Assembly: GCA_964019425.1 (NCBI GenBank) | Contig: OZ025800.1 | Location: 507,501 to 571,500, forward strand | Origin: Flectonema sp. DT1601 | Lineage: Eukaryota; Euglenozoa; Diplonemea; Diplonemida; Diplonemidae | Length of the DNA stretch: 64,000 nt | Direction of reading: 5' to 3' | Part shown: in pieces, positions 9,756 to 19,190 of the stretch | How the letters are laid out: each line of letters starts with the position of its first letter | Position numbering within the stretch: position 1 is the stretch's first letter | Notes under the pieces: model-generated | Databases searched by the model: none | What the model saw: the letters and a program-made list of their open reading frames with translations, nothing else | What the model was told of the DNA's origin: nothing | Program-made: the position numbers and the translations under genes

Positions 9756-10060
9756 TTACGCTGCTGTCTCAGAACGAGCCAGGCTTAGGCATCTGATCCA
9801 AAAGGACAAGTGCGCCTCATCGGTCCACAGTACAGGTCGGATATTCTTGTTGTGTGCCGCTTCCTTTGCAAGCGCATCAACTTCATCGTGAAATTCGATT
9901 CCAATGTGCGAGGGGATGAATTGTAAATACACTTTCATTTCACACAATCAACTGTGATGGCTCCTACTCTGCACCGGCCGCGCCGGAAGCAGAGTAGGAG
10001 CCATCACAGTTGATTACCATGTCGACAGGAGGCAACGTTCCAATGTACGACATGAACTTT
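9756..10060 (-). pseudogene. LINE fragment with RNase H domain
   Basis: On the minus strand, around 10040-9975, reads KFMSYIGTLPPVDM and then VINCDGSYSASGAAGA, the N-terminal DGS region of an RNase HI domain as found in non-LTR retrotransposons. After an inverted duplication, 9940-9756 reads VYLQFIPSHIGIEFHDEVDA then LAKEAA, the C-terminal RNase H motif (W/F-I-P-S-H-x-G-I...D-x-L-A-K). The middle of the domain, with its Glu and second Asp, is missing. The fragment cannot be functional. The following minus-strand sequence to about 9715 is shared with 10640-10740 and 11505-11580, probably the tail of the same LINE family. Confidence 0.7.
9946..10015. repeat. Perfect 27-bp inverted repeat (hairpin)
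   Basis: Arms 9946-9972 and 9989-10015 are exact reverse complements, with a 16-base G+C-rich loop that itself contains CCGG...CCGG. The right arm is ordinary RNase H coding sequence of the LINE; the left arm is its inverted duplicate. Confidence 0.95.
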
Positions 10061-10240
10061 TATTTGTCCACCGCAGGGTTCGCGGACTTCGGAAATCCGC
10101 AGATGTTGCTAATCCTAAGGTTCATCGGAGATATCCGGGGTTCCATCAAGTCAGGCTGTATAAGACACTGGCTTTCCCGCTGACTATCAATGCCAGGATG
10201 TAGGCCAGCCCGGTAGCTTTGGGTTGAGGCGAGTCGGGTT

Positions 10241-10310
10241 AAGTTGCCAGGTGATATTTGGACTGTTAAGGCCCTCCCTGAAAAGCAAGAATAAAAAAAC
10301 TACTCGCACC
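10241..10310. repeat. 310-bp interspersed repeat, partial third copy
   Basis: Matches the first 70-80 bases of the 310-bp repeat (AAGTTGCCAGGTGATATTTG, GGCCCTCCCTGAA) with several differences and a missing TTTTGGCT segment. Breaks off into the next repeat at about 10310. Confidence 0.6.
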
Positions 10311-10905
10311 GGTGTGGTGCAGGGGATATAGGCAATTTTTTTGAGATCAGCCTTCCCTTTCCACATTGCCATGGAGCATCTTCATCCATCATCTCCAATA
10401 CCGCTCTGTGTGACTGCAGCAAGCGGTGAGAAACAAAGAAGTAATGGTGCAAACCTGTTTGTTTTTGGCTAAGGTCAACCGCAAAGTCACACAGAGACAT
10501 CGAAGAATCAGCATCATCGCTGGCGCTCCATGCATGTTGCAATGTGGCAACAGCCCTCCGTCCCTCATCTGCACTATGTTTGTGAGCACAGAGCAGCCTC
10601 TTCTCTTCCCTGCAAGCACACTTGGTCATGAGGTGGATGGCATGTGAAGTTGGAGAAATCTGCCTCCTCATGACCCAAGTGACTCACGCTGCTGTCAACT
10701 AAGCCAGAGCAGGCTTAGGCAGCACTTGGTCCAGATGGACAAGTGTGCTAAGGCTGCTCCAATCACGCTCGCAATCATATTTTGCATTAGGATGCAGGGT
10801 TCTGCACTGTTGAGTTGTGGTGGTTGAGATGCTTGATCAGTTTAGTGTCATGATCAGGGACAACGAAAGACACAAAAAGAGAACAACATAATACAGAAAT
10901 AAAAA
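10311..10905. repeat. Duplicated segment, long copy
   Basis: Shares GGTGCAGGGGATATAGGCAA through GTGAGAAACAAAG (10315-10440) and CTGTTGAGTTGTGGTGGTTG onward (10807-10890) with 11053-11270, where the intervening part is absent. The right portion contains CAGTTTAGTGTCATGATCAG, related to the satellite monomer near 5450. The middle part at 10640-10740 matches 11505-11580 and 9715-9800. No gene is supported here. Confidence 0.6.
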
Positions 10906-11405
10906 ATAATAAATAGGGGCTTACATCAAATGAATGCCTAAACTGCAATCATATCGACATCGAAGCTCTTGTCATCATCATCATTGTCATCACATTGTCA
11001 ATATCAGTCGGTCTGGTCGGTCTTTCTTTTTTTTTGGTTTTGTGTGTTGTGGTGCAGGTGATATAGGCAATCTTTTTGAGATCAGCCTTCCCTTTCCACA
11101 TTGCCATGGAGCGTCCTCATCCATCATCTCCAATCGATACCGCTCTGTGTGACTGCGGCGAGCGGTGAGAAAGAAACAGCGCTGTTGAGTTGTGGTGGTT
11201 GAGATGCTTTATCAGTTTAGTGTCATGATCATGAACAACGAAAGAAACAAAGAGAACAACAGAATACAGAACTAATAAATAATAAAAAAGTCGCAATTAA
11301 AAAAATAAATAAGGGAAGTCAAGGTTCTTCTCTCTTTGAGAAGAAGGAAATCAGGATAAAAAACTGAAAGCAGAGTGAAGATCATGCCCAGATCTGCAAA
11401 AGCAC
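10906..11405. repeat. Duplicated segment, short copy, and flanking DNA
   Basis: 11053-11270 is an internally shortened second copy of 10311-10905. The rest (10906-11050, 11275-11405) shows only short microsatellite-like CATCATCATTGTCATCAC and A+T-rich DNA. No gene seen. Confidence 0.5.
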
Positions 11406-11407
11406 TA

Positions 11408-11500
11408 ATTCCTTTAAAAAACCACCAGCTCCACACAACAACTTTTAAAAAATTGCAAGCTCCGCACACAAAGTTTTCAAAAACGACAAGCTTCACACAA
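11408..11500. repeat. 32-bp minisatellite, inverted block D
   Basis: Three units of the minisatellite family in the opposite orientation (for example CCACCAGCTCCACACAACAA). The block is followed directly by the LINE-tail repeat at 11505. Confidence 0.75.
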
Positions 11501-11599
11501 ATGAGTTGGAGAAATCTGCCTCCTCATGACCCAAGTGACTCACGCTGCTGTCAACTAAGCCAGGCTTAGGCAGCACAAGTGAACTGAGGGCAGCCCCGA

Positions 11600-12115
11600 G
11601 AAAGTACAGCTGCGAAGATTTAGCAAAGTCCTCCACAAGAAAGTTTCCGTTGGCAGAGATCGAATTTTGGAGGTAAGAGAGAAGGTGTTTCGTTCAGAAG
11701 AGGCGGAGGTTTCGACTTTAATCGGAAGCCTTATGAAGAATCAGATCGAGGACCAGGTGAAAAAGATACAAAAGGGTCAGAGCAAGGAGTACGAGTCGGA
11801 CTTAAACGAATCGCTGTTAGTGATGGAGCAGATCGCAGGAAAGATCTGGGCTCAAAGCACAATGAGAAGTCGACATGTGGGATCACCTATTGATTTGAGT
11901 GGATCGGTGAATCAGGACACAGTCGCTCTGTTTGTGACAGCGAAGCAAAGGTATCGAAGCAAGGGATGCTGGCTTATGCAAAGCCGTTCTCAGGCATGTT
12001 GAAGAGAATGGGATTGGAGAGCGAGACACTAAAGCAGTTGGCAGCGGCTTTGAGGACAGACGGAGCGGCGATTCCTTTAAATCAGGCTTTTATGGAGGTA
12101 GTTTTGAAAGTTTCC
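11600..12115 (+). mobile_element. Diverged YR element fragment (fossil)
   Basis: Plus-strand remnant related to the N-terminal half of the recombinase at 521-1765. Shared landmarks include an ALFV.A segment, a YAK.FS/YAKSLS segment and LAAALRxxGAAIPL. The catalytic half is absent. The divergence is large compared with the near-identical terminal copies at 1-212 and 5998-6194, so this is an older relative or a different subfamily. It is broken, with several breaks. It ends about 100 bases before the first host gene. Confidence 0.6.
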
Positions 12116-12220
12116 ACCTTAAAAATGATTGTATGAAGACATTGGTTAAGTCCAAGAAGTTTGATAAATTAAATTCTCATTTTATTTCATTACAGCAAAG
12201 GTTGGTATCATATACTAAAG

Positions 12221-14812
12221 ATGAAGTCTGTAGCCATATTGTTAGCAGCTGTATTTGCACCAGTTAGCGGTGTTTTAAGCACATTGAATACAGCTGAGAT
12301 ATTGACGTGTGGTACTAATACTGATTGCTTTGTTGGCACGACGAGTAACGCTGAAGAATGCTTAGCCAATCTGAAATGTAAGGTTGAAGCAAACATTTGT
12401 GAGCATTTTGTTCTTAATAGTAACAGTTTCCCAAGGTGTAGAAAGGCTTCTGAAGACGGGAATACTGTGGTGACACTTTATCAGTCACTAAAAACAACAG
12501 GTCAGAATTGTGACTTGGCAAAATCTGAAGAATTCAAAAATAAAATAAAAAATGACGCAACTTTATTAAAAGATATCACCCACACAACGGTTGTACTTTG
12601 TGCTAATAATATCCGTCGCACTTCAATAAAAGTCGATGTAAAATTGCAAGACTTACTCGGTACAGATGCAAGGTACCGTGATCTTGGAAGAAACATCGAA
12701 AGCGCAGTTGACAGCGATGCCAATTTAAAGGATGCAATTGGTACCTTCGATAGATTAAATGCGGGTCTTTCGGAGGGTCTAAAGGGAGCTTGTTCCTTGA
12801 GCGCTGGTGAGTCACTAAGAGTTCCTTTTGGAAATCCACTTTCAACGACTGTTGCTGACAGAGAATGTCGTGTAGTTGAATGCCAGTCGGGATATTCTTT
12901 TGATGCGGCAGATGCAACCGCATGTAGAGGTCCTGGTCAAGTACAGACGGATACAATAACGACTTGTGGTACGACCAGCGACTGCCAGGGCTGCACCAAC
13001 CAATTTGTCTGTGGTTGTGATCTTTCAGCCAATGGCAACACTATTAAGTCATGTGGGACACTAAACGATAGAATATCTCTCCACTATGTCTTAACTCACG
13101 GTGCTATGATTGGAGATAGTTCAAAGCAAGTCGACTGCACTAAAATATTGGAATTTGAAACACCACTAATCGAGTTAATAAAAAGTGTTGAACAGACAGC
13201 AAAAGCTGTTGTAATTTGCAACAACAACAAATTGAGTTCAGTTGTCACTCTCTCAGCTGATAGAATCTCTGACGTGTTGGCTGCTAGTAGTAGATTCATT
13301 CAACTTGCGTTGAATGTAAATCAAAAACTAATTGAAGGAACCAACACCAGACTAAAAGCAGCTGGTGCTGTTATCAATGCTCACGTGGGAACTGATTTAT
13401 CATTTCATCACTTGTGTCCAAATATCGTAGTTACTTCATTAAGAGCGCCTCTATCATATGAGAACCACCTACATGCTACTAGTGACAGAGAGTGTGCGAC
13501 AGTAAACTGCGCGACTGACTACGAGTTAACGTCATCGGGTATTTGTTCTTTCAAAGTTAGTGCACTCACCCCTTCAGAAATTGTCACTTGTGGTTCGACT
13601 ACTGATTGCGGAGTGAGTGACGTGAGATGCAACAACTACCAATGTAGCAGTACCTCTACGGCAACTTGCAATCACTATGCAAGCAACGGTAAAACCTTTG
13701 CTCTGTGCAACTCAGCAACGGTTGTCACCGATCAGACAACGACTTTACTTTTTGTGTTAAATCACAGAAGTCTTCTTCCCACAAAGATTGTTGACTGCAG
13801 TAAGTTTGATGAGTCTGCTTACGATACTTTACTAAGGAGTGATAGTGTACTCAAAGGAAAAGTAACAGACGCTGAGTTTGCAACACTTGAAACATTTCAT
13901 AATTGTGTCACAACAGGTACTCGTCAGGAACTAAAAACAGTTGTTAAGATTGAAGCTCGTATTAATAATTTATTAACAGCAACCGTCTACACCAACTTAG
14001 GTGCGAACATCAACACCGCACTCGCAATTTCTACCGATGACAAGCTAAAGCCTGTTGGAGAAGTGTTCACAAGTTTTGCCGGTACTGAAGAAGCATTCAA
14101 CTCTCTTTGTCCTCTGGGAGGCGGACAAAGTATAAGCGTTCCATTTTCATCTGAGAATTACAAGTCAGCAGATGTGAATTTTAGGGACTGCAAAGCCATC
14201 AAGTGCATTTCTGGTTTTTCCCTCGTATCGCCAAACTGCCTGCCCGCTGGAAACGACTCTCCGAGAGATCCAATCGTGAATGGTGATACAGATATTTCAT
14301 TCGACGTGACAGGTGAATTAGCAACAATCGGGAAACAGAGCGATAAATTCGTCCAATCTACGAACACTGCTCTAGCGACAAGTGATGCCAGATGCAGAGA
14401 AATTTGTCTGTTGTCAGGATTTGGGTGTTTAACATGTGATGCGGCAAAGGCACTAATTAGAGAACCAACCACTTTAGCAGTAAACAGATACAAAGTAAAG
14501 TTGAGTGCCACAACTGTGAAATCTGCTGTTGATGCAATTAATGACTTGAGGACTACATTACGGGCACTATTTGTTTCTTTGGCTAGTCAGAGTGTGATCT
14601 TAACTTTGCACGAGGACTCTATCACAATCACAGCAGACCCTGCCAGTGATGACGACGGTTTATCTGGTGGAGCTATTGCGGGAATTGTTGTCGGTTGCGC
14701 TGTATTTATGGTGATCGTCGTGGTCATGATTTTCTGTTTCTGTTTTAAAGGAGTTCCATATGACGATACTTCAGAGAGCGGCGCTGAAAAAACAAATCCC
14801 GATCAAGTCTAG
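12221..14812 (+). CDS. Cys-rich type I surface protein with three repeat modules
   Basis: Encodes 863 residues, not matched to a named family. A signal peptide (1-17, MKSVAILLAAVFAPVSG) is followed by three modules of about 200-230 residues, each opening with a T-C-G-T-x-T-D-C-like motif and ending in a C-x-x-V-x-C-x-x-G-Y/F-like motif. A Ser/Asp-rich stalk, a transmembrane helix (about 814-842, GGAIAGIVVGCAVFMVIVVV) and a short acidic tail ending NPDQV complete it. The stalk, membrane segment and tail nearly match those of the four array proteins at 27.6-39.8 kb, so these are paralogues, here with one extra module and A/T-ending codons. The ATG follows a pyrimidine-rich tract and AG at 12195. 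Probably a cell-surface protein; ligand unknown. Confidence 0.85.
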   Translation: MKSVAILLAAVFAPVSGVLSTLNTAEILTCGTNTDCFVGTTSNAEECLANLKCKVEANICEHFVLNSNSFPRCRKASEDGNTVVTLYQSLKTTGQNCDLAKSEEFKNKIKNDATLLKDITHTTVVLCANNIRRTSIKVDVKLQDLLGTDARYRDLGRNIESAVDSDANLKDAIGTFDRLNAGLSEGLKGACSLSAGESLRVPFGNPLSTTVADRECRVVECQSGYSFDAADATACRGPGQVQTDTITTCGTTSDCQGCTNQFVCGCDLSANGNTIKSCGTLNDRISLHYVLTHGAMIGDSSKQVDCTKILEFETPLIELIKSVEQTAKAVVICNNNKLSSVVTLSADRISDVLAASSRFIQLALNVNQKLIEGTNTRLKAAGAVINAHVGTDLSFHHLCPNIVVTSLRAPLSYENHLHATSDRECATVNCATDYELTSSGICSFKVSALTPSEIVTCGSTTDCGVSDVRCNNYQCSSTSTATCNHYASNGKTFALCNSATVVTDQTTTLLFVLNHRSLLPTKIVDCSKFDESAYDTLLRSDSVLKGKVTDAEFATLETFHNCVTTGTRQELKTVVKIEARINNLLTATVYTNLGANINTALAISTDDKLKPVGEVFTSFAGTEEAFNSLCPLGGGQSISVPFSSENYKSADVNFRDCKAIKCISGFSLVSPNCLPAGNDSPRDPIVNGDTDISFDVTGELATIGKQSDKFVQSTNTALATSDARCREICLLSGFGCLTCDAAKALIREPTTLAVNRYKVKLSATTVKSAVDAINDLRTTLRALFVSLASQSVILTLHEDSITITADPASDDDGLSGGAIAGIVVGCAVFMVIVVVMIFCFCFKGVPYDDTSESGAEKTNPDQV

Positions 14813-15395
14813 TCTCGGACAGATCTAAACCTTTTCTTATTTTATTATTTCAGTGAAAATAATATTTCGTTATTTAATGTCATTATATTATCATTATAGC
14901 AGCCTGAGAGTTTACGGAATATTTTCCCAACCGTTGCTTCTTGTGATTAAAAAAATGAAATTTAACTTTAAACTGTAATTCAGTATCGTGCGATTTGATA
15001 TTTTTTTTGTTTACATATAGTTATAAGCTGTACGGGATTTACTGAGAGCGTTTTTTAAAAAAGAAAAGTGGGATGCATATTCTTTTGTAGTCCCAATAGG
15101 AAAAAAAAAATAGATCAAAATCTTACAAATTACTCCGCCTTCAGTTTTGGTTCTGTTCGTGTGCAGTTCACCACCTGCTCTTCTTTCTGTTTAAGTACTG
15201 GAGTCAGTCTTCAGCTGTGTGTCTATGATGTGTATGATAATTAAAGGAACATATTGAAAAAATTAAACCAACGGTTTAGTTCTTCCTGGAGTAGATACCT
15301 GCGGGGGTTTGGGGTTTCTGAAAGGAGGTGGTTTCCTTTAGGATTTTGTGATTGGTTAGTGTTAGTTATTTATTTTTGTTTTGTTTTCCCATTTC
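14813..15395. other. Intergenic region
   Basis: 3' flank of the surface-protein gene and 5' flank of the Stealth gene; A+T-rich with homopolymer runs. No gene seen. It ends with a long pyrimidine tract and TTTCAG (AG at 15396-15397), a candidate splice acceptor. Confidence 0.6.
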
Positions 15396-15419
15396 AGCCC
15401 CTACACACATGCCGCAAGT

Positions 15420-18400
15420 ATGTTGACAGGTTTTGGGAAGCTACTCCAGCGGCAGACCTACACTTTGTTGGGTACAAAATGGGGACTTTTTGTGTTGTTA
15501 TTATTATGTGTGATAACACTAAATGGATCTCTAAGGCTGATTGATTCTGCTCTTGATCTGAATATCACTTATCCAACGTGGACAAGTAAACGAGATTTCA
15601 GAGACAACATTGCGAAGAGAAGCTTTGAAGATTATCTCTGTCATGAACCAATTGATGTTGTCTACACTTGGGTGAATGGTTCTGATCCATGGATGCAAAG
15701 TAACCTTCAGAGGTATAGATTCCTTGAGCAACAGTCTTTGTATGAGGAATTTGAGAATAGTACCTTCGACGAATCGAAGGTTAACCCAAGTAGGTTTCAA
15801 GACAATCAGGAATTGAGGTACTCTCTGCGGTCTCTTATTCAGCATGCTGGTTGGATTAGAAATATTTATATTGTCACGAATGGTCAAATTCCGCATTGGA
15901 TTAATATTAATCATCCGAAAATAAAAATAGTAACCCACCATGATATTTATTTAAACAAATCTCATCTTCCGGTATTCGCATCTCCTTCAATTGAATGTCA
16001 CTTACATCGAATTCCTGATCTGTCACCTCGTTTCTTATATCTCAATGATGATACTTTCTTTGGTCGTCCTGTTCATCCTGAGGATTTCTGGTCAGCTGTT
16101 GAAGGTCATAGAATATTCTTTGCTTGGCCGGTTCCAAATTGTGCTGAAGGATGTCCTCAGACTTGGGTTGGTGATGGTTATTGTGACAAGACTTGTAACA
16201 CTGAAGAGTGTCAATGGGATGGTGGTGACTGTCAGGGGAAAAATAAACAAACTAACTCACCTCCGACACATTACTCATACGCTCCGTCACCAAGTGGTGA
16301 TGACCAATGTCGTTCTGGTTGTCCAGATTCTTGGCTTGGTGATAAATTTTGTGATAAAAATTGCAACTATCTAGAATGTGGATTCGATGCAGCAGACTGC
16401 TCTTGGGATGATGCTCTCGCTCAGCTTTCTGTTATAAATGTTAATGAACAACAGACAGGGTACATACTTCCTTATCAGGCTGTTTTCATTGCTAATTTGA
16501 CTTCAGTTTTCAGCCACGACGAAAGCATCACTGGCGGATCATTCGACACTAACATCTTCAGGTCAGCTACCATCAGTCAAGCGACTAAGATGTTAATCTT
16601 AATTTGTAATCTAAATAAGAAACACACCAGTGACGTCATCACACTAATCGAGTTGACAGGAAACAGAAAAAAACCAGACGGTGAACTTCTAGAAATAACA
16701 ATCCTATTTAACATAACTCTGACGATTGAGGCGGTTAATGTTACGGTCACTGAGTCGTTGGAAAATAATTTTGATACCTCAAGGCACCTTTCATCTATTA
16801 GAGGTAATGAATATAAAGTACGTAAGAGTATTTCTGTTGTACATGATTTTATCGCACCCAACAGTGATGTTGGAGCAACTCCTCCAGAAAACTTACTTCA
16901 AACGGAAGACGATCATCGTCAATGGTATGCAAAAAAACAAATTCACAGTCGAAAATTATCACAGTTAGGAATGTCCACTCACTCTGAATCTGAGTCGTGG
17001 AAATTAATAAAAAATCTTTGGGCTGAACAGTACGGTAGTTTACTTAAAAATGATGATCTGGAAGAAGAGTTACAAATATCAAAAAGAAAACTATTGGACA
17101 CCTTTGGAGACTCCTTAAAACACGTTAATCGACTACTGACAACCCGTTTTGGGGCATCGTCAAGAAAAGTTCCCTCCCACATGCCTCATTTCATAGACTC
17201 ACAAATAGTAAGAGAGATGCACTCTGAATGGTCAAAAGAATTTGAAGAAACTTCTTCACACAGATTTAGAGATAGAACTGATATGCAATTCACGTTTACT
17301 CACATGTATTGGATTACTCATGCGACGAATAAGAAGAATGACTATGCGTTTTTTACAGAACGTTTAGACATTAACCGCAACGGCGTCCTAGACCAAAGTG
17401 AGTTAAGAAGCACAGCAATCATTCTCTGGGATAAGAAAGTCTCAATTGAGCTGATGGAGAAAATACTTTCTCCAGACTTTCTGGATACCCCCGAGGAGTC
17501 TTCTCCTGAAGATGAGAGTTGGAGGTTTAAAAATTTAAATGCTTCGATCCTATCAAAGTGGAGAGCTAATTTAACCGGAGTGTCTCACAACAGTCCAGAA
17601 CCAAATTATGAAGAAGTACCACAAGAATTGTTGGAAAAAGAGTGTCAGTTTGGGAATTCTCCTCAAGACGTTGACACTGAAGATGATGTGACACAAACTA
17701 AAGTAAGTATTACTCCTACAGAGACGGGAGAGTTGTTACCGCCATTGAGATGCCACAATGAAACTGTTTTATTAAACTCAACAACAACAACAACAAACGG
17801 AACATTACTTCAAGAACAAGTACAAAGACTTGTATGTGATAGAACATGGCTTCAGAATGAAGAATTGGAAACTGAAGAAGTTGAACCTCCAGTCTGGACT
17901 TGGAAACCACCACCTCCTGATGATGATCAAGAACCAACAATGGGATCTGATTATGTTAGTATGGTTGCTGCTTTAGTGGAGTTAGCTGCCGCGGGAGTTA
18001 AAAAAGATCGACTAATCAGACCCAGCATGACAGGAAAGCTAACAGCATACCACTTTGCCAACAGTCACATTGCTGAACTTCTTCAGGAAGGAAATGAAGA
18101 AAAACGTTACAAGTCAGTCATAATGGATGAAGACGATATCTCCTTCTTTATGGTTAGAGATAATGCAACTGTTGCACAAAGACAGATGGATCATATGCTT
18201 CTAAAGAGAAGTAAATTTATGTGTATTAACGACAACATGAACCACTCTAATCCTGCAGCCTCAGAAGTAAAGAAAGTAATCTATGATTTCATGAATGATT
18301 ATTTCCCTATTCCAACTGAATTCGAGCTTCCAGATGGTGTTCAAAATAAACATCTTCACACTTTTGAGTATTCACCTGATGAACAAAGACAATACGGATG

Positions 18401-18653
18401 GGGACTCCCTCGTGGATTGGATCCTCTTTTTGAACAGTCTATGATAAGAAAGGGACAGCCGCATCCTGGTTACACAGATGATTATATTTTTAAAAAACGA
18501 ATTCCGCCTCAAACCGTGTTTGCTTATATCTCCTTGTTATGGTTCTTGATTGGTTTTGTGTTAGTCATTTATGTTGTTAGTGTGATTCGAACCAAATTAT
18601 CAAATTTATTGTTTCGTAGCAATCCGCATCCTGTTCCTTCAGCAATGTGCTGA
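15420..18653 (+). CDS. GNPTAB: GlcNAc-1-phosphotransferase alpha/beta-like Stealth protein
   Basis: 1077 residues. Metazoan GNPTAB transfers GlcNAc-1-phosphate to mannose on lysosomal enzymes in the Golgi, the first step of the mannose-6-phosphate tag. Visible parts: an N-terminal signal anchor (about 20-37), Stealth motifs IDVVYTWVNGSDPW (78-91), DNQELRYSLRSL with IYIVTNGQIP (128-158) and FLYLNDDTFFG (205-215), two Notch/LNR repeats (about 241-271 and 297-327), an EF-hand DINRNGVLDQSEL (about 648-660) and a C-terminal TM helix (about 1031-1055). This is the full GNPTAB architecture, slightly shorter than the human protein (1256 residues). I chose the ATG at 15420; the frame is open further upstream but only through the splice-acceptor region. 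An out-of-phase ATG at 15409 makes a short upstream ORF. The substrate in this organism is inferred. Confidence 0.9.
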   Translation: MLTGFGKLLQRQTYTLLGTKWGLFVLLLLCVITLNGSLRLIDSALDLNITYPTWTSKRDFRDNIAKRSFEDYLCHEPIDVVYTWVNGSDPWMQSNLQRYRFLEQQSLYEEFENSTFDESKVNPSRFQDNQELRYSLRSLIQHAGWIRNIYIVTNGQIPHWININHPKIKIVTHHDIYLNKSHLPVFASPSIECHLHRIPDLSPRFLYLNDDTFFGRPVHPEDFWSAVEGHRIFFAWPVPNCAEGCPQTWVGDGYCDKTCNTEECQWDGGDCQGKNKQTNSPPTHYSYAPSPSGDDQCRSGCPDSWLGDKFCDKNCNYLECGFDAADCSWDDALAQLSVINVNEQQTGYILPYQAVFIANLTSVFSHDESITGGSFDTNIFRSATISQATKMLILICNLNKKHTSDVITLIELTGNRKKPDGELLEITILFNITLTIEAVNVTVTESLENNFDTSRHLSSIRGNEYKVRKSISVVHDFIAPNSDVGATPPENLLQTEDDHRQWYAKKQIHSRKLSQLGMSTHSESESWKLIKNLWAEQYGSLLKNDDLEEELQISKRKLLDTFGDSLKHVNRLLTTRFGASSRKVPSHMPHFIDSQIVREMHSEWSKEFEETSSHRFRDRTDMQFTFTHMYWITHATNKKNDYAFFTERLDINRNGVLDQSELRSTAIILWDKKVSIELMEKILSPDFLDTPEESSPEDESWRFKNLNASILSKWRANLTGVSHNSPEPNYEEVPQELLEKECQFGNSPQDVDTEDDVTQTKVSITPTETGELLPPLRCHNETVLLNSTTTTTNGTLLQEQVQRLVCDRTWLQNEELETEEVEPPVWTWKPPPPDDDQEPTMGSDYVSMVAALVELAAAGVKKDRLIRPSMTGKLTAYHFANSHIAELLQEGNEEKRYKSVIMDEDDISFFMVRDNATVAQRQMDHMLLKRSKFMCINDNMNHSNPAASEVKKVIYDFMNDYFPIPTEFELPDGVQNKHLHTFEYSPDEQRQYGWGLPRGLDPLFEQSMIRKGQPHPGYTDDYIFKKRIPPQTVFAYISLLWFLIGFVLVIYVVSVIRTKLSNLLFRSNPHPVPSAMC

Positions 18654-19170
18654 GTAGTATGTTTGTGAAGTAATTGCTACAAAAAAAAAAAAGAAGGGAA
18701 ACAAAAAACAAAAAAAACCCAAATATTTTCTTATCAGTTATCTCATAACTATTTAAGGCAGCGTTTTCTTGCTGGTCATCGCACTGGTTCCCAGCAGATG
18801 GTTTCCAATCTGCGGGGGGAATACTTCTTCAGAAGATTCAAGAACAACTTTGTCCCCATTTTGTTATTTTGACTTTAAGGAATGAGGTGAATGGAAAGAT
18901 AAAGAAGATCAGTTGAAGGAAACAAAAAAAAAAAAAAATTGAATAAAAAAAAAAAAAAAAAAAAAAAGCACCGAAAAAAAAAGTGTACCGTGTGAGTCAG
19001 CTCTTAGCGTACCGAATATGTTGTCGTGGAAAAACAAAAAAACCTTAGTAGGAATTATGTTATTATTATTGTGCAGTTTGACAGACAAATGAAGATCTCT
19101 TCCTGTAGTGTTTCGTACAGGGATATATAAAAGGTAGTTAGTTATTTAATTCATAATTTAATAAATCTCC
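18654..19170. other. Intergenic region
   Basis: Poly(A) runs (18930-18967) and A+T-rich DNA; no gene seen. A TATA-like GATATATAAAAG lies at about 19121-19132, and a candidate acceptor CTCCACAG at 19167-19174, just before the pyrophosphatase start. Confidence 0.5.
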
Positions 19171-19190
19171 ACAGCTATCACTACTACAAG

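Noticed and set aside
10300-10671. 123-codon minus-strand frame
   Set aside because: Lies in duplicated repeat DNA; the second copy at 11.05-11.27 kb lacks most of it; no domain.
15381-15419. Upstream non-ATG extension of the GNPTAB-like frame
   Set aside because: It begins with TTG and crosses the pyrimidine tract and AG; the ATG at 15420 is better.
19121-19132. TATA box before the pyrophosphatase gene
   Set aside because: TATA-like strings are expected by chance in this A+T-rich DNA, and other genes lack one at a constant position; kept only as a remark.
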